In this document: positions 30,371 to 36,195 of the stretch, in pieces
Position numbering within the stretch: position 1 is the first letter of the stretch
Layout of the letters: the number at the start of each line of letters is the position of its first letter
Assembly: GCF_014647195.1 (NCBI RefSeq)
Contig: NZ_BMOS01000031.1
Location: 1 to 36,195 of the forward strand
Origin: Oceanobacillus indicireducens
GTDB taxonomy: Bacteria > Bacillota > Bacilli > Bacillales > Amphibacillaceae
Direction of reading: 5' to 3'
Length of the DNA stretch: 36,195 bases
Notes under the pieces: model-generated
What the model saw: the letters and a program-made list of their open reading frames with translations, nothing else
The model's database searches: none
What the model was told of the DNA's origin: nothing
Translations under genes and position numbers: made by a program

Positions 30371-30576
30371 GCAATTTTATACACTCCACCGTGTTGTTCC
30401 ATGATTTCAATTGCATCCGTCGACAGTTCTTCTACTAGATAAAAGTCATCAAAGAACTCGATAATTTCATCCCCTGTAAAGACTTCATTTCCTAAGCCAT
30501 CTACACCGTAATCATTGCGCCTGTCGCTGAATGGATAGCCTGTACGCTCAATTTGTGCGACCATTGGATGGTCCAT
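30364..30576 (-). CDS. YqaI-like small phage protein
   Basis: The frame opens at 30591, but ATG 30576 has GAGGAGG at the right spacing, giving 70 residues: MDHPMVAQIERTGYPFSD, then DYGVDGLGNEVFTGDEIIEF. The 'NPMV/HPMV' start, 'D..G.E' and a late acidic helix resemble YqaI from the B. subtilis skin element. Function unknown. It ends on the terminator of RNA unit 1, which is antisense to it. Confidence 0.65.
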   Translation of the reverse strand: MDHPMVAQIERTGYPFSDRRNDYGVDGLGNEVFTGDEIIEFFDDFYLVEELSTDAIEIMEQHGGVYKIAK

Positions 30577-30577
30577 G

Positions 30578-30751
30578 TTAATCCTCCTCAATTCTTTTTT
30601 CTATTTCTAGATAAGTGTTTGAACCACATTTACATCTGAAAGGTGTTTCTTCTAAGAAGTCGATAATAACTTTGTTTTCAACACCAGCCTGTTGCATATA
30701 TGCGCTACCCCCACAGTTTTCGCATTCTGTTTCCATGGTAATTACGTACAT
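30578..30751 (-). CDS. Small zinc-ribbon protein
   Basis: ATG with AAGGAGG upstream, 57 codons. CENCGG (residues 10-15) and RCKCG (39-43) form one probable zinc ribbon. It is 1 nt from the YqaI-like gene. Its ribosome site follows the large hairpin with a pyrimidine-rich loop at 30789-30854. Confidence 0.7.
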   Translation of the reverse strand: MYVITMETECENCGGSAYMQQAGVENKVIIDFLEETPFRCKCGSNTYLEIEKRIEED

Positions 30752-30788
30752 ACCAGCACCTCCTTCCTATGTATTAGGGTTAATCTCC

Positions 30789-30854
30789 CCTATATCGGCT
30801 ACGAACGTATAGATGCATCAGGAGGGAGGAATGCACGTTCATAACCGATATAGG
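30789..30854. repeat. Long hairpin with an anti-Shine-Dalgarno-like loop
   Basis: Three stacked stems: CCTATATCGG/CCGATATAGG (10 bp), GAACG/CGTTC (5 bp), TGCAT/ATGCA (5 bp). The 12-nt loop reads CAGGAGGGAGGA on the plus strand, that is TCCTCCCTCCTG on the early (minus) mRNA, complementary to ribosome binding sites. It lies in the 200-bp gap upstream of the zinc-ribbon gene. Confidence 0.75.
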
Positions 30855-30885
30855 AAGGACTAGCCTTCCATTATTTAATTGAGTT

Positions 30886-30962
30886 TGATATAATGTAATT
30901 AGGTTTTGAAATTGATTTGGTTATCGATAACTCACGTTTGCAGACGTGGGTTATTTCTCTTT
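30886..30962 (+). ncRNA. Short plus-strand transcription unit 2 (predicted)
   Basis: Extended -10 TGATATAAT (30886-30894), then about 34 nt, then AACTCACGT-TTGCAG-ACGTGGGTT (30929-30952) and ATTTCTCTTT. Same architecture as unit 1: no gene, about 60 nt, antisense to the early operon. The -35 is weak. Confidence 0.45.
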
Positions 30963-31157
30963 CCAATAAACATTTCTCAAATCAGCAAAGTAGAGCGTTG
31001 TTCCTTCGTATTCCTTCTCACTCTCACCTTTGTCGCTATGCATAATCGTCGTATAACAATCACCGACAAAGGTGGAAACGTGGGCCACTTTTTTACCATG
31101 CCATGCAATTGTCTCAAGTAGTCGCTCTTCTCCTTTAAAAACAAGATAAGCTCTCAT
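30951..31157 (-). CDS. Small hypothetical protein
   Basis: The frame opens at 31208, but ATG 31157 has GGAGGG 5 nt upstream, giving 68 residues: MRAYLVFKGEERLLETIAWH, then KVAHVSTFVGDCYTTIMHSD. Beta-like. Not recognised. Confidence 0.65.
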   Translation of the reverse strand: MRAYLVFKGEERLLETIAWHGKKVAHVSTFVGDCYTTIMHSDKGESEKEYEGTTLYFADLRNVYWKEK

Positions 31158-31167
31158 TTCATCCCTC

Positions 31168-31278
31168 CTAACCAATAGGCTTTTTATGTTTCCGTTGTGT
31201 CGCAACATAAGCGCGCTGGATTTCCATGTATCTTTCTACAGGTCTCATTGCTAACCATTCTCTTACTTTGATTTTCAT
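31168..31278 (-). CDS. 36-residue basic micro-protein
   Basis: ATG with AGGAGGG upstream, 36 codons: MKIKVREWLAMRPVERYMEI, then basic RAYVATQRKHKKPIG. The strong ribosome site and contiguous placement support it. Possibly nucleic acid binding by charge only. Confidence 0.6.
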   Translation of the reverse strand: MKIKVREWLAMRPVERYMEIQRAYVATQRKHKKPIG

Positions 31279-31290
31279 AATTTATCCCTC

Positions 31291-31419
31291 CTACACTAAA
31301 ATCATAATGATGATAAAAATTATTACTGGCATTGCCTGGGTTAAGTAAAACAGCAATTCTTGTGGCAATGTGACTTCTTCCGGTTCTCCTATGAAGTAAT
31401 CGATGATCCAGTTTCTCAT
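31291..31419 (-). CDS. 42-residue single-pass membrane micro-protein
   Basis: ATG overlapping the end of the upstream gene, 42 codons. Acidic centre (GEPEEVTLPQ) and a C-terminal hydrophobic segment PVIIFIIIMILV that would anchor it in the membrane. Not recognised. Confidence 0.6.
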   Translation of the reverse strand: MRNWIIDYFIGEPEEVTLPQELLFYLTQAMPVIIFIIIMILV

Positions 31420-31670
31420 TCGAACCACACGTCCATATCTCCGGTTATATTAGCCATAAATACTCGGGATTCTTCTGTTATTTCTTTTTCTATGTTTAGG
31501 TCAATTAATCGCTTTATCGAGTGAAGAATGTCCTCTGCTCTTCGGTAAGCTTGATCTAACTTCCCTGCATCGAGATTCAATTCTGTGAGTACGAATAAAT
31601 CATTAATGCATTTAACTTCTGCTTTCGCGATTTGGATATCTTCTTGTTTAAAGTGATTGTGATAGTTCAT
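31416..31670 (-). CDS. Hypothetical helical early protein
   Basis: The frame opens at 31796, but ATG 31670 has AGGAGGG upstream, giving 84 residues (MNYHNHFKQEDIQIAKAEVK). Entirely helical, with a repeat-like RRAEDILHSIKRLIDLNI. ATGA overlap with the upstream XRE gene. Not recognised. Confidence 0.65.
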   Translation of the reverse strand: MNYHNHFKQEDIQIAKAEVKCINDLFVLTELNLDAGKLDQAYRRAEDILHSIKRLIDLNIEKEITEESRVFMANITGDMDVWFE

Positions 31671-31942
31671 AATAACCCTCCTATGATTGATACAAATCCT
31701 GTGATTAGTGATGTGATAGGCTGTAGCTGATGAATAACTTCCACACCGGCATACAGTGCCATTAATACATCCGGGTTGTTGGTAATACGGCACCATTTGA
31801 TTAGGTCTGCCGCTTTTAATTCAACTCTGTCTGTTTCTAGTTTGGCTACGTTGCTTCTGGACATATTAAGCTTCAAAGCTATCGCTTCTTGGCTAAGCCC
31901 AGCAGTTATGCGCATTTTTCGTAAGACTTCCCCAAAGTCCAC
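31667..31942 (-). CDS. XRE-family protein with hydrophobic C-terminus
   Basis: GTG 31942 is chosen because AAGGAGG lies 7 nt upstream; 91 residues. Helix-turn-helix LSQEAIALKLNMSRSNVAKL (about residues 16-35), then a short linker and a hydrophobic tail ITSLITGFVSIIGGLL that could sit in the membrane or drive oligomerisation. A regulatory protein of the early operon, distinct from Cro and CI. Confidence 0.75.
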   Translation of the reverse strand: MDFGEVLRKMRITAGLSQEAIALKLNMSRSNVAKLETDRVELKAADLIKWCRITNNPDVLMALYAGVEVIHQLQPITSLITGFVSIIGGLL

Positions 31943-32013
31943 AATTGCACCTCCTTCCTTGTTCGCCATACGAACAGTTCTTGAAGGGAACAGATTGTTC
32001 TTGATGACTGACT

Positions 32014-32051
32014 TATAATGTAAGTACCAACTCCCTCAAGTTGGTTGTTTT
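32014..32051 (+). ncRNA. Short plus-strand unit 3 (weak)
   Basis: TATAAT (32014-32019), then ACCAACT-CCCTCA-AGTTGGT (32026-32045) and TGTTTT. The predicted RNA would be only about 25 nt, so this may instead be a stand-alone hairpin. It is followed by the 21-bp segment repeated at 17874. Confidence 0.3.
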
Positions 32052-32052
32052 G

Positions 32053-32337
32053 CTAGATTGCTAGATTTGTTTGTTGATCTATCCAGTTCATCAGAGCGTT
32101 GTATGGAATAATTATTCTCCCGCCCGCTCTGATGTACGGGAATCCTGTTTCATCACCGTTATTTACAAGATCATAGATCTTCGTCAATCCAACTCCGAGA
32201 ATTGACGCCGCTTCTTTCGCGGATAGAGTTCTTGGGGCTTCTTGATACCCGTGTGACTCAAGGAGTTGTTTGATATCTTTTAAGTGTTTCTCATTTTCTT
32301 CACGGATGATTTGACGGATGGACTCTTCCATGGACAT
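32053..32337 (-). CDS. Excisionase-family (MerR-like) DNA-binding protein
   Basis: A 94-residue protein with a charged N-terminal helix and an excisionase-type winged helix: TLSAKEAASILGVGLTKIYD (residues about 38-57), GFPYIRAGGRIIIPYNALMN near the end. Such proteins act as Xis or as early regulators. Its location in the early operon rather than next to the integrase leaves both roles open. Confidence 0.85.
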   Translation of the reverse strand: MSMEESIRQIIREENEKHLKDIKQLLESHGYQEAPRTLSAKEAASILGVGLTKIYDLVNNGDETGFPYIRAGGRIIIPYNALMNWIDQQTNLAI

Positions 32338-32667
32338 TTAAATGACCTCCTCATGAAAACTAATTAAGCAATAAGTTTCGTCGTCATGTTTTGAAGAAAA
32401 TACAACAGAACCATTCGATAAGTTGGTATTGTGTAATTGTTCTCTAAAGCAAACATCCGTGCCACCTGAAAACCTAATTTCTATTGATCTTTCGCCATCT
32501 ATTTCATCGAAGATTATTTCGTCCATATAATTTAAAACGGAAACAGTTGGCTCGGATGGCATGTCATAATGGTAAAATTCAATTAAAACTTTTTTGCATG
32601 AATTGAAATTTCGATTTAATTCTTTGAAGCTAGTTAAAAAGCTATTAAACTGTTTTATTTTACTCAA
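32338..32667 (-). CDS. Hypothetical early protein
   Basis: A 109-residue protein, N-terminal helix then beta-like region (SIEIRFSGGTDVCF). Start overlaps the antirepressor stop by 8 nt. Not recognised. Confidence 0.65.
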   Translation of the reverse strand: MSKIKQFNSFLTSFKELNRNFNSCKKVLIEFYHYDMPSEPTVSVLNYMDEIIFDEIDGERSIEIRFSGGTDVCFREQLHNTNLSNGSVVFSSKHDDETYCLISFHEEVI

Positions 32668-33436
32668 TTTCTACACCGTCTTTTTGTTCTAAATAAAATT
32701 CCATTTTCATTTGTTCAATTGTTGGCAGAACACCTTTTGATTTCAGAAACTCATAAAGGAACAGCCGTCCTTTTTGTGTCCATTTAGTCAAAAGGTTCAC
32801 GCCTTGCGTTCCGTCTTTCTTGGTATAGGGTGTTGTTTCAGATTTGGTGTAGCCGTTACCTTTGTACCTAGAGTAAAGCAACCACTGATTACCCATCTTA
32901 TATTGGATACCGTAGCTATTTAGCAATTTGTTCATTTTTCGAGCAGACATACCATAGTCCTCTGCAATCTGGGAAACTAAAATGGCGTCTGTGGATTTTA
33001 ATATTTCATCCACATAAGTTACTTTTGGTTCGTATTCAGCGATTTGCTGTTGATATGCTTTGTTTTCAAATTCTAGTTGTTCTACTCTATTGGTCGCTAT
33101 TTGCAAAGCTCGCTTCATAATCATTTCCGGGCTGTTCCACATTTTTTCTAAATTTATAAAATAGCGCCTAGCTTGCTTCCCTTTTTCAGTACGTTGGATC
33201 ATTGAGATTTCTTTAGCCATATCCAGTTTCAATAAAAAATCCTTTGCTTCTTGTTTGTTAGAGGGGTGGACAAAAATGTCCGTGGTGTAATCTTGGTTCT
33301 CAATAAATCCGTAATCAACCATTCTTGGAAACCATTTTCTGAAAGGAGTCCCAACTTCCAAGAAATCATGCAATTCCCTAGCGCTTACGATGATTTCACC
33401 ATTGTCATTTTCTTTTGTTGTAATTAATTGATTCAT
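32660..33436 (-). CDS. Antirepressor (AntA-like plus KilAC domain)
   Basis: A 258-residue two-domain protein. The N-terminal part, ISARELHDFLEV-like IVSARELHDFLEVGTPFRKW (about 15-34) with GFIENQDYTT, is the AntA/AntB domain; the C-terminal part, ISQIAEDYGMSARKMNKLL-like (about 155-173) to LTKWTQKGRLFLYEFL, is the ANT/KilAC DNA-binding domain. Such proteins relieve repression and push the phage to lysis. It is the second gene of the early operon, adjoining cro. Confidence 0.92.
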   Translation of the reverse strand: MNQLITTKENDNGEIIVSARELHDFLEVGTPFRKWFPRMVDYGFIENQDYTTDIFVHPSNKQEAKDFLLKLDMAKEISMIQRTEKGKQARRYFINLEKMWNSPEMIMKRALQIATNRVEQLEFENKAYQQQIAEYEPKVTYVDEILKSTDAILVSQIAEDYGMSARKMNKLLNSYGIQYKMGNQWLLYSRYKGNGYTKSETTPYTKKDGTQGVNLLTKWTQKGRLFLYEFLKSKGVLPTIEQMKMEFYLEQKDGVEIE

Positions 33437-33669
33437 TAGCTAACCTCCTTTGTGTTATCACTTGACACAGATTCATTAAAAAAAATATCACCTATAGACA
33501 AATCGAAGAACTCACAAGCTTTAAGAATGGTTTTTGCACTTGGGTTATACTCCATGTTTTCGATTTTTGATAATGAAGTTCGTTCGATGCCTAGATAATC
33601 AGCGAGTTCCTGTTGTTTGACGTTCCTTTCCTTTCTTAGCTGCTTAATCTTGTTGTGAAGTACTGTCAT
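33436..33669 (-). CDS. Cro-like repressor
   Basis: The frame opens at 33726, but ATG 33669 has AAAGGAGG upstream, giving 77 residues. XRE helix-turn-helix VKQQELADYLGIERTSLSKI (about 17-36). First gene of the early operon, divergent from the CI-like gene, so it should be the lytic-side repressor. Its stop overlaps the antirepressor start. Confidence 0.9.
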   Translation of the reverse strand: MTVLHNKIKQLRKERNVKQQELADYLGIERTSLSKIENMEYNPSAKTILKACEFFDLSIGDIFFNESVSSDNTKEVS

Positions 33670-33709
33670 ATCACGACCTCCTTTTACATAAACTTTAATA
33701 CGGTGTGTT

Positions 33710-33726
33710 GTGTTGTTTCTTAACAC
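33710..33726. promoter_or_regulatory. Operator 1 of the genetic switch
   Basis: GTGTT-GTTTCTT-AACAC, 5-7-5 dyad at the predicted start site of the cro transcript, just downstream of its -10. Same half-sites as operator 2. Confidence 0.7.
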
Positions 33727-33727
33727 T

Positions 33728-33756
33728 AATATAATTCATTTTGTGTTACTTGTCAA
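33728..33756 (-). promoter_or_regulatory. Early (lytic) promoter
   Basis: Perfect TTGACA (33756-33751), 17-bp spacer, TATATT (33733-33728) on the minus strand, driving cro, antirepressor and the early operon. Operator 2 covers the -35; operator 1 covers the start site. Confidence 0.85.
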
Positions 33757-33769
33757 CACTTAATATAAA
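33741..33769 (+). promoter_or_regulatory. Repressor (lysogenic) promoter
   Basis: TTGTGT (33741-33746), 17-bp spacer, TATAAA (33764-33769) toward the CI-like gene. It overlaps the lytic promoter, with operator 2 in common. Confidence 0.65.
33743..33759. promoter_or_regulatory. Operator 2 of the genetic switch
   Basis: GTGTT-ACTTGTC-AACAC, the second 5-7-5 dyad. Its centre is 33 bp (about three helical turns) from operator 1. Confidence 0.7.
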
Positions 33770-33820
33770 ATTATTTATTTTTGTGTCGCTCTACGCTACA
33801 ATGGGGGGTGATTGGGTGTG

Positions 33821-34282
33821 ATGATAACAATGAGCGAAAAGAAAAATGATAATAAATTTGGAGAGTTTATAAAAGCATATAGAACAAAAGAGAAAGACAT
33901 GAACCTTAGGGAGTTTGCTAAATTGACGGGAATCAGCTACTCCCATCTAAGTAAAATTGAACGCGGGGAACACGTTCCGTCTAAAACTACCATCTCAATG
34001 TTTGCAGATGCCTTAGGATTAGAAAAAGATAAACTGCTTTTATTAGCTGGTTATGTAAGTGAAAATTATTCTTTCGAACTTGACAACTTCTTGCCACGCG
34101 TAAATGAAGAGGATGAGAATGAAGATATTAAGAGAAAAGCCGCTATCATAGAAAAAATTATAAAAGAATTCCCGGATGCAAACCTGATGTTTAACGATCT
34201 CGCTAGTTTCACCGCGGATGACATGCAAGACGTTTATGATTATATTAAATTTAAAAAGAGTCAAAAGGATAAGGAGGAATAA
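33821..34282 (+). CDS. CI-like XRE repressor
   Basis: ATG 33821 has GGGGTGAT upstream and is preferred over upstream TTG/GTG codons; 153 residues. N-terminal XRE helix-turn-helix LREFAKLTGISYSHLSKIER (about 29-48) and an acidic C-terminal domain without a LexA-type Ser-Lys peptidase. Induction is therefore likely through the ImmA/IrrE-type protease encoded three genes downstream, as in ICEBs1-like and many Gram-positive phages. Confidence 0.9.
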   Translation: MITMSEKKNDNKFGEFIKAYRTKEKDMNLREFAKLTGISYSHLSKIERGEHVPSKTTISMFADALGLEKDKLLLLAGYVSENYSFELDNFLPRVNEEDENEDIKRKAAIIEKIIKEFPDANLMFNDLASFTADDMQDVYDYIKFKKSQKDKEE

Positions 34283-34283
34283 A

Positions 34284-35472
34284 ATGGAAGAGGGAAAACA
34301 GAAATCGAAAAAACCAGTCTATAAAAGATGGTGGTTTTGGTTAGGGGCGTTTATATTGTTTGGCTTTATCGTTGGTCAAACAAGCGATAACGAAGAACAA
34401 CCCGATCAAGCCGAGGCACAAGAAAAACAAGAAGAGCAAGAAAATCAAAAGGAGCAAGAGAAAGAAGAACAGAAGAAGGTCGAGGAAGAAGAAAAGGAAA
34501 AGAAAAAAGAAGAAGAGAAGAAGAAAGAGAATGAAGAAAAAGAACGCAAGGCAAACAGAACAACAGCCGAAGCTTTGGAAGAAGATAGCAAAAATGTAGA
34601 TGAAGCGAGCATGGACGGCGGTAAATTGACACTGAAACATAATCCGGGAACTGTATGGAACGAAAGCTCATTCATGGCTACCGTCTACGATATGTTCGAG
34701 GATGCCAAAACTGCTTTTGATGATGAAGAAATAGATTCTGTAGCAATTGAGATTGAGACAACGATGACCGATGAAAAAGGAAATGAATCGGTAGACCCTG
34801 TAATTAAATACAATTACAGTCGAGAAGCTTTTGAAGAATTAAACTATGAAAATTTCACAAACATGGCTTATGCCGAGGAATGGAGGATTTTAAGAGAAGC
34901 GGACTATTATTATATCCATCCTGGTATTTATAAGAATTTGAAAGACAAGTATAAAGATAATTTAAACGTGGAAGGTTTTAGAGAGTAACCAGACATAATA
35001 TAAGGAAACTCGCCCCACTATAAAGCAATTTATAGTCGCAAACCGGATGAATTCATGGAAAACCTAAGTCACAAGATACGGCAACCATGAGCCAAGCCAG
35101 ATGAATATCACCTGTTGTAGTCTGGAAGGTGCAACGCATAGTTAGCGAGGATGGATAACCAATAAGCTAGCCACGAGCGTCCGGCATCCCTTGTGGATGA
35201 TGAGATATGCTGGACTTTATGGAAACATAAAGAGGCCCCGGATAAAAACCCGGGGCGATAACAGATCGAACATCAATGCTCTCGATAATCTGGACTTAAC
35301 CGATGAACGAACAACTCTATCAACTATTGACGAAACCCATTCGTTAATTGAAGAGTCGCTACGCAACCCAAGAATTCACGAAAACATCGAATTAGGAGTT
35401 GATGCAACTATCGGAAACCGAATTGAAGCAATGGGTGAACTCTCTTTCTTATATTATAGCACGAAAAAATAA
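34284..35472 (+). CDS. Membrane-anchored acidic protein split by a group I intron
   Basis: Exon 1 (34284-34979) starts at an ATG with AAGGAGG upstream: a basic start, one membrane span (about residues 15-32, WWFWLGAFILFGFIVGQ), a long Glu/Lys-rich charged linker (about 35-90) and a globular domain with DYYYIHPGIYKNLK. Exon 2 (35269-35472) supplies 67 more residues (NINALDNLDLTDERTTLSTI to FLYYSTKK). Both ends are phase 0. Unspliced, the frame stops after 234 residues at TAA 34986. Spliced it gives 299. Function not recognised; position next to the repressor suggests a lysogenic conversion role. The join is inferred, not proven. Confidence 0.7.
34980..35268 (+). ncRNA. Group I self-splicing intron, ORF-less, 289 nt
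   Basis: Conserved core text: GGAAAACCTAAG, GGCAACCATGAGCCAAGCC, GGAAGGTGCAACGCATAG. Helices drawn by eye: P1 GGTTTT(34974-34979)/GAAACT(35005-35010) with U-G at the splice site; P2 ACTATAAA-GCAA-TTTATAGT; P3 CCGGATG(35043)/CGTCCGG(35178); P4 TCATGG/CCATGA; P6a CCAGA/TCTGG; P7 GCATA(35136)/TATGC(35206); P7.1 TAGC/GCTA; P8 CATCC/GGATG; P9 CTTTATG-GAAA-CATAAAG; P9.1 GCCCCGG/CCGGGGC. The terminal G is placed at 35268 because only that choice restores a long exon-2 frame. No homing endonuclease lies inside. It resembles cyanobacterial tRNA-Leu and Azoarcus introns in the P4-P6 text and IA types in having P7.1. Confidence 0.88.
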
Positions 35473-35504
35473 ACTTAAACAAAGATAGCTTAATACATTC
35501 ACCT

Positions 35505-35535
35505 GGAGGGTGTGCAATTAATTGTGCGCCTTCTC
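35505..35535 (+). terminator. Possible terminator after exon 2
   Basis: GGAGGGTGTGCAA / TTGTGCGCCTTCT form a hairpin with several G-U pairs around TTAA. The following T-run (TCTTATG) is weak. It separates exon 2 from the ImmA/IrrE gene. Confidence 0.45.
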
Positions 35536-35579
35536 TTATGCGCCTTGACCGAACATACATTCTCGAAAGGAGTTTTTGT

Positions 35580-36038
35580 TTGTATACACATCTAGAGGAC
35601 TATATCAGAGACTTATTAAAATCCATTAGCATTCAAAATCCATCGGACCTAAATATTGAAAACATAGCGAATAGAATGCACTTAATAGTTACTTACAAGA
35701 AAAAAGCGTTTAGACATGATAATGAGATTGTTTTACAACCAGGTACAAAACAGCAAGAATGGCGATTATTTGCTCATGAATTATGCCATTACCTAAGGCA
35801 TTATGGTAATCAACTATTAATGCACAAACTATTCATTGATCTTCAGGAGTATCAAGCGAACTATTTCACTTATCATTTTTGCGTACCCACTTTCATGTTG
35901 GACCAATTAAAGGAGGTGACGGTCGATGTAATAATGAACCTTTTTAATGTAGAGCATGAATTTGCGTTTAGAAGATTGGAAATGTACCACAGCAAAACTT
36001 TTGAAAGGAAGATGATCAGTGCGCGGGCATATAGCTAA
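35580..36038 (+). CDS. ImmA/IrrE-type metallopeptidase
   Basis: TTG 35580 is chosen because AAAGGAG lies 7 nt upstream; 152 residues. Zinc peptidase motif HELCH (residues 66-70) in RLFAHELCHYLRH, and the third ligand region LQEYQANYFTYHFCVPTFML (Glu90). ImmA-type proteases cleave XRE repressors after DNA damage, so this enzyme probably acts on the CI-like protein. It overlaps the integrase start by 20 nt. Confidence 0.92.
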   Translation: MYTHLEDYIRDLLKSISIQNPSDLNIENIANRMHLIVTYKKKAFRHDNEIVLQPGTKQQEWRLFAHELCHYLRHYGNQLLMHKLFIDLQEYQANYFTYHFCVPTFMLDQLKEVTVDVIMNLFNVEHEFAFRRLEMYHSKTFERKMISARAYS

Positions 36039-36195
36039 AAAAGGAAATAGGTATTACATTGTTGTGGATATAGGAGATGAAGAGAGAAGACAAAAATGGC
36101 TATCCGGTTATAGCACAAAAAAGGAGGCCGAGAAAGATTTACCGCGAGTATTGAATGAATTAAACGATGGGACGTATATCGAACCATCTAAACAG
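36019..36195 (+). CDS. int: Phage integrase, N-terminal part (cut by window)
   Basis: GTG with AAGGAAG upstream opens 59 codons to the edge. The sequence HIAKKGNRYYIVVDIGDEE and WLSGYSTKKEAEKDLPRVLN is the arm-type DNA-binding domain (AP2-like integrase N-terminal) of tyrosine integrases from Gram-positive temperate phages. Catalytic domain and attP lie beyond the window. Confidence 0.88.
   Translation, partial: MRGHIAKKGNRYYIVVDIGDEERRQKWLSGYSTKKEAEKDLPRVLNELNDGTYIEPSKQ

Noticed and set aside
34340-34680. Several open frames on both strands opposite the Glu/Lys-rich linker
   Set aside because: They are low-complexity Lys/Arg- or Phe/Leu-rich shadows of the GAA/AAG-rich coding sequence of the membrane protein, with no ribosome sites.
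35191-35268. Open frame beginning in the intron and running into exon 2
   Set aside because: Its first part is intron core (P7 to P9.1) with no ribosome site. Only the part after 35268 is treated as coding.
36000-36195. Attachment site
   Set aside because: The integrase is cut by the window and attP normally lies beyond its 3' end, so no att core can be supported.

Overview
This window is most of a temperate, siphovirus-like prophage in an AT-rich, low-GC Gram-positive host, most likely a Bacillaceae bacterium. The evidence is strong AGGAGG ribosome binding sites, frequent TTG/GTG starts, and gene families typical of Bacillus/Listeria-type phages (PBSX-like terminase, SPP1-like portal, YopX, YqaI, XtrA and ArpU families, RecT with a YqaJ nuclease, AntA/KilAC antirepressor, ImmA/IrrE). 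The left edge cuts the distal tail protein and the right edge cuts the integrase. Tail tip, lysis genes and both attachment sites lie outside.

Layout, read from right to left along the minus strand. The genetic switch is at 33.4-34.3 kb: a Cro-like gene and a CI-like repressor gene diverge from an intergenic region with two 17-bp operators. The minus-strand early operon (33.67 to about 18 kb) carries antirepressor, DNA-binding proteins, recombination (YqaJ nuclease, RecT), HNH nuclease, a DnaD-like initiator, a dense train of small overlapping accessory genes, dUTPase, RusA and XtrA. An ArpU-type sigma-like late regulator (17.36-16.79 kb) separates early from late genes. Late genes then run terminase small and large subunits, portal, minor head protein, scaffold, decoration, major capsid, head-tail connectors, major tail tube, tail assembly chaperones, tape measure and distal tail protein. 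On the plus strand, rightward from the switch, lie the lysogeny genes: repressor, a membrane-anchored protein interrupted by a group I intron, an ImmA/IrrE protease and the integrase.

The most notable content is recoding and RNA. Major capsid and major tail genes each end in an ACTCCCT shift site followed, in the +1 frame, by matching 18-codon extensions that resemble each other, as in Listeria phage PSA. The tail chaperone pair has a T TTT TTG slippery site for a -1 shift. The tape measure appears to start at a non-canonical ATA and contains 30 uninterrupted 11-residue repeats. A compact ORF-less group I intron (P1-P9 all drawable) splits a lysogeny-module gene so that both exons join in frame. 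A 42-codon plus-strand gene with its own promoter, palindromic operator and downstream terminator encodes a secreted two-cysteine peptide beside the late regulator. At least two, perhaps four, very short plus-strand transcription units (-10 box, hairpin, T-run) are embedded antisense in early-operon gaps.

No stretch longer than 300 bases lacks a gene except the intron with its flanks. The larger gaps (10140-10390, 16616-16793, 30752-30950) are described below. Fifteen small genes of 30-57 codons were found by reading the minus strand between longer ones, chosen by ribosome binding site and stop/start overlap.
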